Source: JAIQGF01 sp051006995
Lineage (GTDB): Bacteria; Acidobacteriota; Terriglobia; Terriglobales; Acidobacteriaceae
Direction: 5' to 3'
Length of the DNA: 64,000 bases
Assembly (NCBI GenBank): GCA_051006995.1
Contig: JBPCSQ010000015.1
Span: 17,567 to 81,566 of the forward strand
The notes below the pieces were generated by a model, which was given only the letters and a program-made list of their open reading frames with translations, was not told where the DNA came from and did not search any database. The position numbers and the translations under genes were made by a program. This document shows, piece by piece, positions 63,889 to 64,000 of the stretch (positions are counted from its first letter, which is position 1; every line of letters starts with the position of its first letter).

Positions 63889-64000
63889 ATGCCCGAAAAC
63901 CACCTCTACTACGGCGATAACCTCGACGTGCTGCGCCGCTACGTCAAGGACGAGTCCGTGGACCTCATCTACCTCGACCCGCCTTTCAACTCGCGCCAGG
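63889..64000 (+). CDS. DNA methyltransferase (N-terminal part, cut by the window edge)
   Basis: The first 37 codons read MPENHLYYGDNLDVLRRYVK, then a strand ending YLDPPFNSRQ. YYGDNLDVL and DPPF are the substrate/SAM-side and catalytic motif IV of beta-class N6-adenine or N4-cytosine methyltransferases, often the Mod subunit of restriction systems. The rest lies outside, so the class cannot be settled. Confidence 0.85.
   Translation, partial: MPENHLYYGDNLDVLRRYVKDESVDLIYLDPPFNSRQ

Overview
The window looks like chromosomal DNA of an Acidobacteriota member, probably class Terriglobia (Koribacter or Sulfotelmatobacter-like). This is an inference from high GC, the protein style, a porin-cytochrome pair, hopanoid and haem genes, a bactofilin, and intergenic hairpin repeats. 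No 16S gene is present to confirm it.

Layout. 0.2-5.7 kb: a membrane-embedded spermidine-synthase-like methyltransferase, a HAD phosphatase, a CPBP protease and an orphan histidine kinase. 5.9-12.5 kb: cytochrome c maturation system II (CcsA and ResB), a TPR protein, hemA and a small cytochrome c. 12.5-19.6 kb: an HpnI-like glycosyltransferase, RNase P RNA, a radical SAM protein, a LolA-like protein, a GT4 glycosyltransferase and an M28 peptidase. 19.8-36 kb: housekeeping genes (glyA, rpiB, alr, dnaB, rpoD, dnaG, carbonic anhydrase, mutS2). 36-49 kb: a bactofilin, hemB, a decaheme cytochrome/MtrB-type porin pair, an ATP-grasp/metallopeptidase pair, lpdA and lipB.

49.1-61.4 kb is a genomic island of about 12.3 kb inserted in the 3' end of an elongator tRNA-Met gene. 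It is bounded by perfect 46-bp direct repeats and has a tyrosine integrase beside the intact tRNA. It carries a primase/helicase-like ATPase, a small XRE regulator, a DUF4062-like protein, and a compact minus-strand cluster: D12-class adenine methylase, HerA ATPase, NurA-like nuclease with an embedded zinc ribbon, and a SEC-C protein. This cluster is the best candidate for an undescribed system, probably anti-phage defence on a satellite-like element.

61.6-64 kb: an S41 (CtpA-like) protein that has lost both catalytic residues, a PD-(D/E)XK endonuclease, a 162-bp tandem intergenic repeat that may encode small RNAs, and the start of another DNA methyltransferase running off the edge.

A theme of the whole window is a set of short hairpin-forming repeats, each with its own word sequence, between genes. 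Some have entered genes: one lies in frame inside dnaG, others supply the C-terminus and stop codon of neighbouring genes, and similar insertions appear in lipB and mutS2. Haem synthesis (hemA, hemB), cytochrome maturation (CcsA/ResB), cytochrome c and the decaheme/porin pair together suggest a lineage invested in c-type cytochrome electron transfer.
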